Assembly: GCA_964504335.1 (NCBI GenBank)
Contig: CAZDET010000058.1
Location: 1 to 31,448 of the forward strand
From: CAZDET01 sp964504335
Lineage (GTDB): Bacteria > Bacteroidota > Bacteroidia > Chitinophagales > Saprospiraceae
DNA: 31,448 nucleotides
Reading direction: 5' to 3'
The position numbers and the translations under genes were made by a program. A model generated the notes under the pieces. It was given only the letters and a program-made list of their open reading frames with translations. It was not told the origin of the DNA and did no database searches. How positions within the stretch are numbered: the first letter of the stretch is position 1; each line of letters opens with the position of its first letter. Below, piece after piece: positions 16,701 through 22,920 of this stretch.

Positions 16701-19033
16701 TCCTCTTCCACATCGACCACTAGATCAAGTGAAGCTATGAAGCGACCGGTATTGGGATAGGTGTAATTGATCGGTGCAGTCGGATCGGTGACTACCTGGC
16801 TGTTTCCATCCCCAAAATTCAGAATAATCTCATCAATGGCAATGAAGAAGGGGGAGGTGTCCTCTGGTGGCAAGCCGTCGATTGTAAAAGCTACATCCAG
16901 CGGCGGCGCTCCGGCATTGGGAGTTGCGGTGAGGGTGACGCCCAATGCCGGCAAAACGCTGATCGTTTCGGAAAAAGCGGTGTCGATCAAACCGTTCGCA
17001 TCCGTGACTACGATAAACGGGTCGTAGATCCCCGGCTCTTCGTAGACGTGGTCGATAATCGGCAGAGCCCGAGAGAAGAAGGAGGGGGAGCCGTCGTTAA
17101 AATTGATTTCGTAAAGCGCAATGGCACTTTCCGGAGAATTGGAGCCCGTACCATCGAAATTGACCACCAGGGGAGCGATTCCCACCGTTGGACTGGCTTG
17201 CAGGTCGGCTTCGAGCGGCGGGAATACGGTGATGGTCACGCTAGCAGACCCCTCTATGACGAACTCAGAATCGAAGAATTCGGCAATCGCCTTCACGGTA
17301 GCCGTGTAGATGCCCGGTGCCGGGTATTCGTGCGTAACGATTGGAGATTCTGAAAGTAAAGATACTCCGTCTCCAAAGTCAAATTCGTACGATTCGATGG
17401 CGGGATCGAGATCCGGATCGCCAAAAGAAGAACCGCTGGCATCGAAGGTGACTAGAAGCGGGGGATCTCCGCTGGCAGGGGTAGCCGTCAGCATGGCGAC
17501 CAGAGGTGGGAAAGCATCGACGAAACCAAATGCTTCATCCGTCAATTCATCGTTATCCGTCACGGTCACCGAAGGATCGAAGGAGCCGGCGGTGGTGTAT
17601 TCATATTCCACGATGGGTTCCGTGGTGATCAATGGTGCCGACCCGTCGCCAAAATCGAAGGTGTAGGTACCGATGATCCCATCCGTATCGGTGGAGGCGG
17701 AGGCATCCAGAGTGACGGTGAAAGGCACCACTCCAATGGTTGGGGAAACGCTCAGGTCGGCGGTTGGGGGAGCCAACACGAGCGCCTCGATCTCAACGGA
17801 AGCCTGGTCGGAGGTATCAATCGAAATGCTCAGTGCCTCATCGAAGAAAATGATGGTATCTGCCAGCACCTCCACGGTGGCCGTGTAGGTTCCCGGCTCC
17901 GAATAAGTATGTGTCGCTTCCGCAGCCGTAGTGAAAAAAGGCGAAGAGCCATCCCCGAAATCGAAGAAGTAGCCGGTGATGAATTCGTCGAAGGCCCCGT
18001 CGCCAAGCGTACTTTCTGAGGCATCGAAAGCTACCTCCAGCGGAAAGGGGCCGGATTCGGGCGAAGCGGTGAGGTCGGCAATCAATTCTGGACTCACTTC
18101 AATGACTACTCCGGCATCGGAGTCTTCGAGCTCGTCTGAATTCGTGACGGTCAGCGAGGGGAAAAAGACGCCGGGAGTAGTGTATTCGTAGGTGATAGTG
18201 GGCTCGCTTGTGGGAGCCAGGGGGCCGGTGCCGTCGCCGGGGTCAAACACGTAGCTGATGATTGTGCCAGAGCCGGATAGGGATTCGGAACCATTCAGCG
18301 TAACGAAAAAGGGGGCGGTTCCGGCAGTGGGGGTTGCCGTAAGGATGGCGGTAGGAGGCGTTGGGCCATCGCCTACCTCGATAGTGACGGCATCGGTATC
18401 TTCCAAAGTCTCCCCCTCGAGAAATATGGAATAGGTGAGTACTGCCTCATACGTACCCGGTGCGGTGTAGGTGTGGACGGCAGTAGACTCGGTGGTGACG
18501 ACAGCATCGGAGCCGTCGCCAAAGTCGAATGTATACAGGAAACCCGCGTCGATAGTACCTGGTTCGGGAGTCGAGGCAGCACCATCGAACGCAACCGTCA
18601 GCGGGGCGGCGCCGGCAGTAGGGGTGGCCTCCAGAACGGCCTCCGGGCCTATAACGGTAATGAAGAGCGAATCGGCCGAGGAAACGATCGATTCATTGGT
18701 GAGCAATGCATCCGCGTCTACTCTAACCAGGTAAGTGCCCGGATCGGTGTAGACGTGAGTGGCAGAAACAGAAGTGCTTCCGCTTCCCGTCACTTCCTCC
18801 GACGTACCATCGCCGAAGGAGAAAAGGCTGGTCGTAGAAACGATCGTTCCCTCGCTGACGAAAAAGGCGGAAAATACAACTGATTCTCCAACCAAAATCT
18901 CCGTAGCGGGAGTAGTCAGATCTACGAAAAATTGACTTTTCAGGGGGAAGGACATTCCGCACAAAAGCAGCAACGTCAGTATTGGCTTCAGGTAAGGGGG
19001 AATGTGTGGGTGTATTCCAAGGTGTGATTGCAT
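13736..19033 (-). CDS. giant secreted PKD-repeat subtilisin (S8) protease with T9SS sorting domain
   Basis: The protein has 1765 residues. After a signal peptide (LKPILTLLLLCGMSFPLKS) come nine PKD-like beta domains (to about residue 940), most opening with ATPxxGxAPL and containing FDFGDG. An unassigned Cys-containing beta region follows to about 1160. The subtilisin domain has an intact triad: Asp1176 (FIDTGVD), His1221 (DGHGTPVA) and Ser1379 (GTSFAAP), plus the oxyanion region SAGND. Two homologous repeats of about 105 residues follow, each with GSVxLEL, PYS and GMGxAGTP. The end (FPNPVAGQL to QLLQVE) is a T9SS type A sorting domain. It is therefore an extracellular or surface-anchored endopeptidase; the PKD array probably mediates adhesion or spacing. 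It stands between the anti-sigma-like gene (310 bases upstream) and the CHAT gene. Confidence 0.93.
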   Translation of the reverse strand: MQSHLGIHPHIPPYLKPILTLLLLCGMSFPLKSQFFVDLTTPATEILVGESVVFSAFFVSEGTIVSTTSLFSFGDGTSEEVTGSGSTSVSATHVYTDPGTYLVRVDADALLTNESIVSSADSLFITVIGPEAVLEATPTAGAAPLTVAFDGAASTPEPGTIDAGFLYTFDFGDGSDAVVTTESTAVHTYTAPGTYEAVLTYSIFLEGETLEDTDAVTIEVGDGPTPPTAILTATPTAGTAPFFVTLNGSESLSGSGTIISYVFDPGDGTGPLAPTSEPTITYEYTTPGVFFPSLTVTNSDELEDSDAGVVIEVSPELIADLTASPESGPFPLEVAFDASESTLGDGAFDEFITGYFFDFGDGSSPFFTTAAEATHTYSEPGTYTATVEVLADTIIFFDEALSISIDTSDQASVEIEALVLAPPTADLSVSPTIGVVPFTVTLDASASTDTDGIIGTYTFDFGDGSAPLITTEPIVEYEYTTAGSFDPSVTVTDNDELTDEAFGFVDAFPPLVAMLTATPASGDPPLLVTFDASGSSFGDPDLDPAIESYEFDFGDGVSLLSESPIVTHEYPAPGIYTATVKAIAEFFDSEFVIEGSASVTITVFPPLEADLQASPTVGIAPLVVNFDGTGSNSPESAIALYEINFNDGSPSFFSRALPIIDHVYEEPGIYDPFIVVTDANGLIDTAFSETISVLPALGVTLTATPNAGAPPLDVAFTIDGLPPEDTSPFFIAIDEIILNFGDGNSQVVTDPTAPINYTYPNTGRFIASLDLVVDVEEEVFNPPVEINGPIVNLLPAFNVVLEAVDTATVEVDFTPVPPTAELVATPNSGTAPLTVELDGAFSFDPDGQIQSYTFEFGDGNQLTLGQGQVRTEYTYEAPGIYTAILTVTDDDGLTDSDVATIVVDPNPFGCTSPAILDAATIPERVCNLDNYLEVNLIAGEDAWGVTPVDANGGVNLYVAAQSDTPLANNLFIEAYSASGDDCGTIIQLEDRVQIGHIRPTNTSSGVIDTFPQKLFYRISDPTAAPFAFFRIVAENFPGTSSTAFTLQLQSSDPSNNPVCNDRDDLIPDQVILEIDAPDSTILSETLQAVLDLGLNQAGACDCASPPVFLFEDPEGDTIDIDIVLETAKQKGGQVQGENNYRIRNEQNQFAQQVIIADAIPSGGTGQADTILVAFIDTGVDTSIATLNPVVGTDVLDDCVAADSIGYDFSNEQTVQFDLDGHGTPVAAVLSSDFPTATNLDLVSLKFYENEGTLFGAICGIYYAIQVEADVLNMSWGIETDSPPQQLFNAINAADSAGIFMVVSAGNDAEPVTERHFPATINLESNALLTVAALSNPGTIAPYSNFDPEVVDIAALGAYMAPVPNRPDLEAGIDTVIGTSFAAPAVARAAAILRVRFPELTNAEIGSILKASANKSGSLSSFVEEGNVLDLEAALALAGAGEVPFRVIGEMGDLLIEDLATTGLIDLNAIGNINYSIEASFDPESTGSVLLELSGPESITRVESVAPYSLFGGAFSSLPVGNYTLTATPFSESGGMGAAGTPVAITFEVRFTTGVTGFRVVALADVIDPNLIDEDILEINEFGAPVVNIEAVTSPDRVGSVRLELAGPITSARTENSPPYSVFPGFSRLETGQYNLVATPFTERDGMGMAGTPQQIGFSVVEIENALIAPDELQVEAAPQHTSVQLILFPNPVAGQLRLVPTKSILERVQLRLVNTLGMEVYREQFDQLTEGSARTIDLSALPSGVYSVVFEVRGQQIYRQLLQVE

Positions 19034-19343
19034 AGCATATTGGTTAATGAGTATTGCAGGTAGAAAACACGGTGGATTTCACGGACATAGAGCTATCCGG
19101 GTGCATGGATATCATTCATGTAGCCATGCACTCAGAGAGTTGTCGGGGAGCTACCGGGGGCCAGTTTATGCTGAGATGAAGGGGATGGACTGTGAGGCGA
19201 AAACGCCGCTATGAAATTAAACAATTTTTAAGAGCATGCTGAAATATGAACCGCTTTGTTTTAGGGGGTTTTTATTTATAATAAATTGTTTTTCAGGTGT
19301 TTATTCGACAAAGAAGTAGGAATTAATATTAAAATAACAAACA
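19034..19343. other. leader region of the subtilisin gene; no gene seen
   Basis: This region separates the end of the anti-sigma-like gene from the start of the PKD-subtilisin gene. It contains a perfect 8-bp inverted repeat, GTGCATGG (19101-19108) and CCATGCAC (19124-19131), which would form a stem in the 5' untranslated region. The sigma-proximal part, about 19205-19343, is markedly AT-rich. No ORF here looks real and I could not identify a standard promoter. Confidence 0.5.
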
Positions 19344-20135
19344 TCACTCCAGGTCAGCGAGAATCGATCGGGCATTGGAAACCCAGACGGCATCTTCCGG
19401 CGCTGTCGCATCAGCTACGGATGCGAAGGCGGTTCTGGCTTCGGCCAGGCGTCCCGTTTTCAGCAGAGCCAGACCATAGTAGTATCGGGCGGCTATTTGC
19501 CGGGCGGATTCCTCATCTGCCTGGACGGTTTGTAGTAGAGCAAGGGCCTGGTTGGTGGCCTCGGGTTCGTCTTTATTCAACAAGGCGCTGGCATAATACA
19601 GCCGGAAGGTATCATCGACGAGTGCCGGGTCGGCCTGTTCCACTTGGGCGAATCGTTGAGCGGCTTGGTCGTAGTTGGCCTGGCCGTAGTTGGAAAAGGC
19701 TGCTTCTAGCAAGGCCTGAGTATCGGCCGATCTCGAGGTACCCATTCGGGTAAGATCCGGCAGGGGTTCGTTGTAAGCTAGAAATAGCTGCTCGTTGGGG
19801 TCGGCGTTAAGCGATTGGTAGATAAAGAAGCCGGCGACGGCGAGTAGTAAAATGGCAGCAGCGGCTGCCCACTGACGGATTCGGAAACCCACGACTCGGC
19901 CGGCCGGTTGGTTGTTCGATTGGTCGGCCTTGGAGGATTTTTTGAAATAGGAATCCGCTCCTTCTTCGATCAGGGCACTAAGCTGGACGGTTTCTGCCAG
20001 CTGATTGTAAAAGTCGTGCTCGCTGCGCAGGTCTTCGTCTTTTTCCAACGCTTCTAAGTAGGCAGCCCGCTCATCCTGGTTCATGTCGCCCAGAAAGTAC
20101 CGTTCTACCAGTTCGGACTTATCTTGATTTTCCAT
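19344..20135 (-). CDS. anti-sigma-like TPR membrane protein
   Basis: The start at 20135 lies 11 bases after the sigma-gene stop and is preferred to an overlapping upstream ATG at 20180, giving 263 residues. Residues 1-60 are acidic and helical (SELVERYFLGDMNQDERAAYLEAL), matching the N-terminal segment of many Bacteroidota anti-sigma and zinc-finger-less membrane regulators. A single transmembrane helix spans about 88-107, followed by two to three tetratricopeptide repeats (about 140-260, for example YYGLALLKTGRLAEARTAF). The topology should be N-terminus in the cytoplasm and TPRs in the periplasm. By position and layout it most likely binds the co-transcribed ECF sigma factor and links it to a periplasmic signal. 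The anti-sigma role is inferred; the TPR and membrane segments are read directly. Confidence 0.75.
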   Translation of the reverse strand: MENQDKSELVERYFLGDMNQDERAAYLEALEKDEDLRSEHDFYNQLAETVQLSALIEEGADSYFKKSSKADQSNNQPAGRVVGFRIRQWAAAAAILLLAVAGFFIYQSLNADPNEQLFLAYNEPLPDLTRMGTSRSADTQALLEAAFSNYGQANYDQAAQRFAQVEQADPALVDDTFRLYYASALLNKDEPEATNQALALLQTVQADEESARQIAARYYYGLALLKTGRLAEARTAFASVADATAPEDAVWVSNARSILADLE

Positions 20136-20146
20136 AACAATACGAT

Positions 20147-20647
20147 TTAATCCAAATGGCTTCGGATTTGCCGGATACACCGACGGCGCTTATTGCGCAC
20201 AAACTCGACGGAGTAGTCCATTACTTTAGCGATTTCTTTATCGCGGGTCTTATTATAAAACGTCAGGCGCAGCAATCGCCGGCACTCTTCGCTGACTTGG
20301 CGCAGTGCTGCGAACATCCGAGCGTACTTTTGCTCCAGCTCCGATTTTTCCTCGAAGTCTTCGGGGTCGTCGGCAAGTTCAAGGTCTCGGTCGGATTCGG
20401 TTGTACCGGCCTTCTTTAAGCGAAGGTCGCGCTCGGTTTGCCACTGATTCCGTACGATGCCAAACAGGTACTCTTTCAAGCCCTTTTTTGGATTGAAATC
20501 CGGATTTTTCAGTTTCACCAGTAAAATGAGCAAGCTACGTTGAAAAATCTCACGGGCATCCTCTTCGGTGCCGCCGTATCGCGCCACGTATCCCCGGCAA
20601 TTGGGAAACACCTGATCGTAGAATTCCTGGACGTTCGGCTGATCCAT
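20147..20647 (-). CDS. ECF-type RNA polymerase sigma-70 factor
   Basis: The ATG at 20647 (MDQPNVQEF) is preferred; an in-frame ATG exists at 20677. The product is 166 residues, typical of ECF sigma factors that hold only regions 2 and 4. Region 2 covers about residues 5-75: GGTEEDAREIFQRSLLILL, then LKEYLFGIVRNQW, the core-binding and -10-recognition helices. An acidic linker (about 83-105) leads to region 4 at about 108-165, with LRLTFYNKTRDKEIAKVM and the basic recognition helix VRNKRRRCIRQI. It directs RNA polymerase to a small set of promoters. The next gene downstream, 11 bases away, encodes the probable membrane anti-sigma protein. The subtilisin and CHAT genes follow on the same strand and are likely targets or effectors of the same circuit. 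Confidence 0.9.
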   Translation of the reverse strand: MDQPNVQEFYDQVFPNCRGYVARYGGTEEDAREIFQRSLLILLVKLKNPDFNPKKGLKEYLFGIVRNQWQTERDLRLKKAGTTESDRDLELADDPEDFEEKSELEQKYARMFAALRQVSEECRRLLRLTFYNKTRDKEIAKVMDYSVEFVRNKRRRCIRQIRSHLD

Positions 20648-21376
20648 TGCGTGTGTTGGTCGTGTTCTGCTGGGCAATTTCGGTAATCTCCCGCACTACG
20701 ACCTAATAGAACAGCATAATGGTCAGGAACTTTCGCCGGTGTGTCTCTTTTGTCGGCTCGATTTATAGTAGGTTTCTTTTGAGAATGTGACCAGGGATGG
20801 TCCTTTTTTGATGGGTCGAAGTGGGGCAGCAGGGCAAAAAAGGGCGCTTCCGGCTTCCGGGTCGTTGCCGGGCCCGGCCCGCCGCACACCATGTGGGTGG
20901 GAATAATAAAAACGGCCCGCCCACCAAACCTGCCAACCTCAAGGGATGCAGGTAGCCTCAGCGTGTGTCTCGCACGCGACTACCATCGATGTCTGCTGAC
21001 ATTCAATTAGTTCGAAAAATCAAACCAATTGAAATACAGCACGAACGGCCGTTCCAAAAAAATTGTCAGAGAACCAACATGTATTGGATGCTTCGGAATA
21101 TCCGGAAAGGAATCCGATGTGAGAATGGAATAATACAATAATAAGCCTTTTAAGCAGTGTTGTCAATGCCTTATGCGGCCTAAAAGAAGAAAAGCGCAAG
21201 AAAAATTCGGGCCAGGTGGTCACATCCACCACCACCGTCTACTAGTAACCGAGCGTTTTGCTGAGAGTGATTGTTAACGCGCAGCCAAGCGGATGATTTG
21301 CTCTCCTTCAGAAGAAATGAACCCACGGCGGTTCGAATACCTAAAATCCCATGCTATCCTCCGCTGGCTGCGCTTT
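20648..21376. other. about 730-base intergenic region, no supported gene
   Basis: It lies between the sigma gene start and the end of the cytochrome gene. It includes the perfect 12-bp palindrome GAACGGCCGTTC at 21043-21054 (a possible operator), a GC-rich stretch around 20850-20930, and an AT-rich stretch around 21000-21200. Short ORFs on both strands lack protein-like composition. I found no tRNA cloverleaf. The sigma promoter should be near its left part but does not match the housekeeping consensus. Confidence 0.5.
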
Positions 21377-22771
21377 TTACAGCGTTTTCAGATACTCGAT
21401 AACCGACCGGCGTTCTTCGGAATTCAACTTATCTCCGAAGTAATGCCCTTTGTTGCTGTAGGCGGGCAGAGTCGTGTCGTAGGTCCAGTCATCTTCCACA
21501 TCTGTCCGGTACTTCCAACCCATTTTTTCCCAATCGTAATCGTCGGGCTTACCGGAGCGCGTCCATTTTAAAGGGCGCTGGCTGCTGTTCAGCAGATCTT
21601 CCAAAGTGGGAACGGATCCGTTGTGCAAATAGGGAGCGGTAGCCCATACACCGTCGAGCGGCGGAGCAATGTATCCGTAAATGATTTCGAAGTAGGCTTT
21701 TGGTTCGGACTGGCCGAACCAGGAGTTGTTAAACCACTCGTAGATGCCGCTATTGGCTGCGTAGTGCGCGTAGGCCGGATCGGTTTTTACTACGTTGAGG
21801 CTGACGACCTTATTCGGGTACGTCTCCTCTTCCCCGTAGGTGCCGTGGCAACCGCTACAGTGCTCTTCGAAGAGGGCTTTGCCCCGAATGGCAAGCGATT
21901 GATCGATGGGTTTGGGATACCGCGGGGGCTCTAATTGCGCCAACCAGGCGTATACGTCCCGAAAGCTATCGAATGCTTTCCGTGCTTCCGCACTGTCGCG
22001 GATGCCCAGATAGGAGGCCTGAAAAAGGAGCTTTCTAAAATCGCCCTGGCCCCCGCCCGTGTAGTACAGGCTGTTTTTCTTCCCGACGTTCCAGAGTGGC
22101 GGCACGTCGGTGGCCACCGGGTAGTCATCGATTTCAAATTGGGCTTCTTTGGTGTAGGTCAGATCTTCCGGATTGCGCTGGCGTACGCATCCTTCCGCCA
22201 GGCGGAAGGCCGGATTCACTCCGGGTTGGTTCAACTGAATGTAAGGGGCCATTGCCTTCGAAAAGCGTCCGAAATCCTGGAATGATTGATATTCGGGATC
22301 CTGCAATTTATATTTCAGGCCCATCCCGTAACTCAACAATACGGTAAGGGGCTTGAAGTTGGAGCGGTAGTCGGAAAAGCTGTTGCCAAGGCCAATAATG
22401 ACTTCCCCGTTGAACTCGCTGGCGTGGCAACTAAAGCAATTACCACTGAACAGCTCTACCCCATTATCATCGACGAAAATAGTGGCACCGTAAGCAATAT
22501 CGGCATTCAGGCCCTGGCGGTGCAGCACGGTATCCGGTACACGGTCAATTTTCTTTTCGAAGAATTCGACAGGAATTCCCGAGCCGACGTAATCGCCCTC
22601 GGCAATGTAGCGAAAGCCGGCGGCGGGATCACCGTCCTGTGGCTGGGGAGTGGGAGGAATTACACGCGTTTTCCAATCGGTCGGCCTGGCTTCACTGACC
22701 GGAAGGTCTTTATACGAAGAACAAGCAACAATTAACGAGATGATCAAGGCGGCAACAACCCAACGCATCAT
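21377..22771 (-). CDS. di-heme c-type cytochrome lipoprotein (cytochrome c peroxidase/RoxA-like)
   Basis: The protein has 464 residues. The signal sequence ends in a lipobox (LIVAC, Cys17), so it is membrane-anchored in the periplasm or outer membrane. Two covalent haem sites are visible: CFSCH (Cys112, Cys115, His116) and CSGCH (Cys305, Cys308, His309). The C-terminal half has the GVWATAPYLHNGSVPTLEDLL segment, typical of di-heme peroxidase and related RoxA-like cytochromes, where a distal residue coordinates haem. It should carry electrons or reduce peroxide or another substrate in the periplasm; the exact reaction cannot be assigned. It is on the same strand as, and 149 bases beyond, the M56 peptidase gene, but a terminator-like hairpin separates them, so it is probably an independent unit. 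Confidence 0.8.
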   Translation of the reverse strand: MMRWVVAALIISLIVACSSYKDLPVSEARPTDWKTRVIPPTPQPQDGDPAAGFRYIAEGDYVGSGIPVEFFEKKIDRVPDTVLHRQGLNADIAYGATIFVDDNGVELFSGNCFSCHASEFNGEVIIGLGNSFSDYRSNFKPLTVLLSYGMGLKYKLQDPEYQSFQDFGRFSKAMAPYIQLNQPGVNPAFRLAEGCVRQRNPEDLTYTKEAQFEIDDYPVATDVPPLWNVGKKNSLYYTGGGQGDFRKLLFQASYLGIRDSAEARKAFDSFRDVYAWLAQLEPPRYPKPIDQSLAIRGKALFEEHCSGCHGTYGEEETYPNKVVSLNVVKTDPAYAHYAANSGIYEWFNNSWFGQSEPKAYFEIIYGYIAPPLDGVWATAPYLHNGSVPTLEDLLNSSQRPLKWTRSGKPDDYDWEKMGWKYRTDVEDDWTYDTTLPAYSNKGHYFGDKLNSEERRSVIEYLKTL

Positions 22772-22833
22772 GTAGCATCCTATTTTGCCTCAAAACAGTC
22801 TATCCGCTACTTGGTTGTTGGTCGGGGCGGGGA

Positions 22834-22887
22834 AAAAGCGGTCCGGATCGACTACAAACTTAAAAAGGACTCGTAGGATCCGGACCG
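22834..22887 (-). terminator. rho-independent terminator of the blaI-M56 operon
   Basis: An 11-bp perfect stem, CGGTCCGGATC (22839-22849) / GATCCGGACCG (22877-22887), is extended by CTAC/GTAG after a 2-base bulge. On the minus strand it is followed by CTTTTT, so it ends transcripts reading leftward out of the M56 gene. Confidence 0.75.
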
Positions 22888-22890
22888 GAA

Positions 22891-22919
22891 GTGGTGTGGG
22901 TGTGAGTGTGGGTGTGGGT
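22891..22919. repeat. GTGTGGG/GTGTGAG low-complexity tract
   Basis: An imperfect 6-bp GTGTGG/GTGTGA repeat directly after the M56 peptidase stop (22921 on the minus strand), between the gene and its terminator. It resembles the tracts at 10618-10639 and 25809-25834. Confidence 0.8.
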
Positions 22920-22920
22920 A

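Noticed and set aside
20789..20812. Short hairpin GACCA-GGGA-TGGTC followed by a T-run on the plus strand
   Set aside because: Only 5 bp of stem and no plus-strand gene upstream for it to terminate.
21020..21235. 71-codon minus-strand ORF in the sigma-cytochrome spacer
   Set aside because: Composition not protein-like for this genome, no homology recognised and no promoter.
21325..21350. GGTTCGAATACC, like a tRNA T-arm
   Set aside because: The flanking bases do not form a T-stem and no anticodon or D-arm can be placed on either strand.
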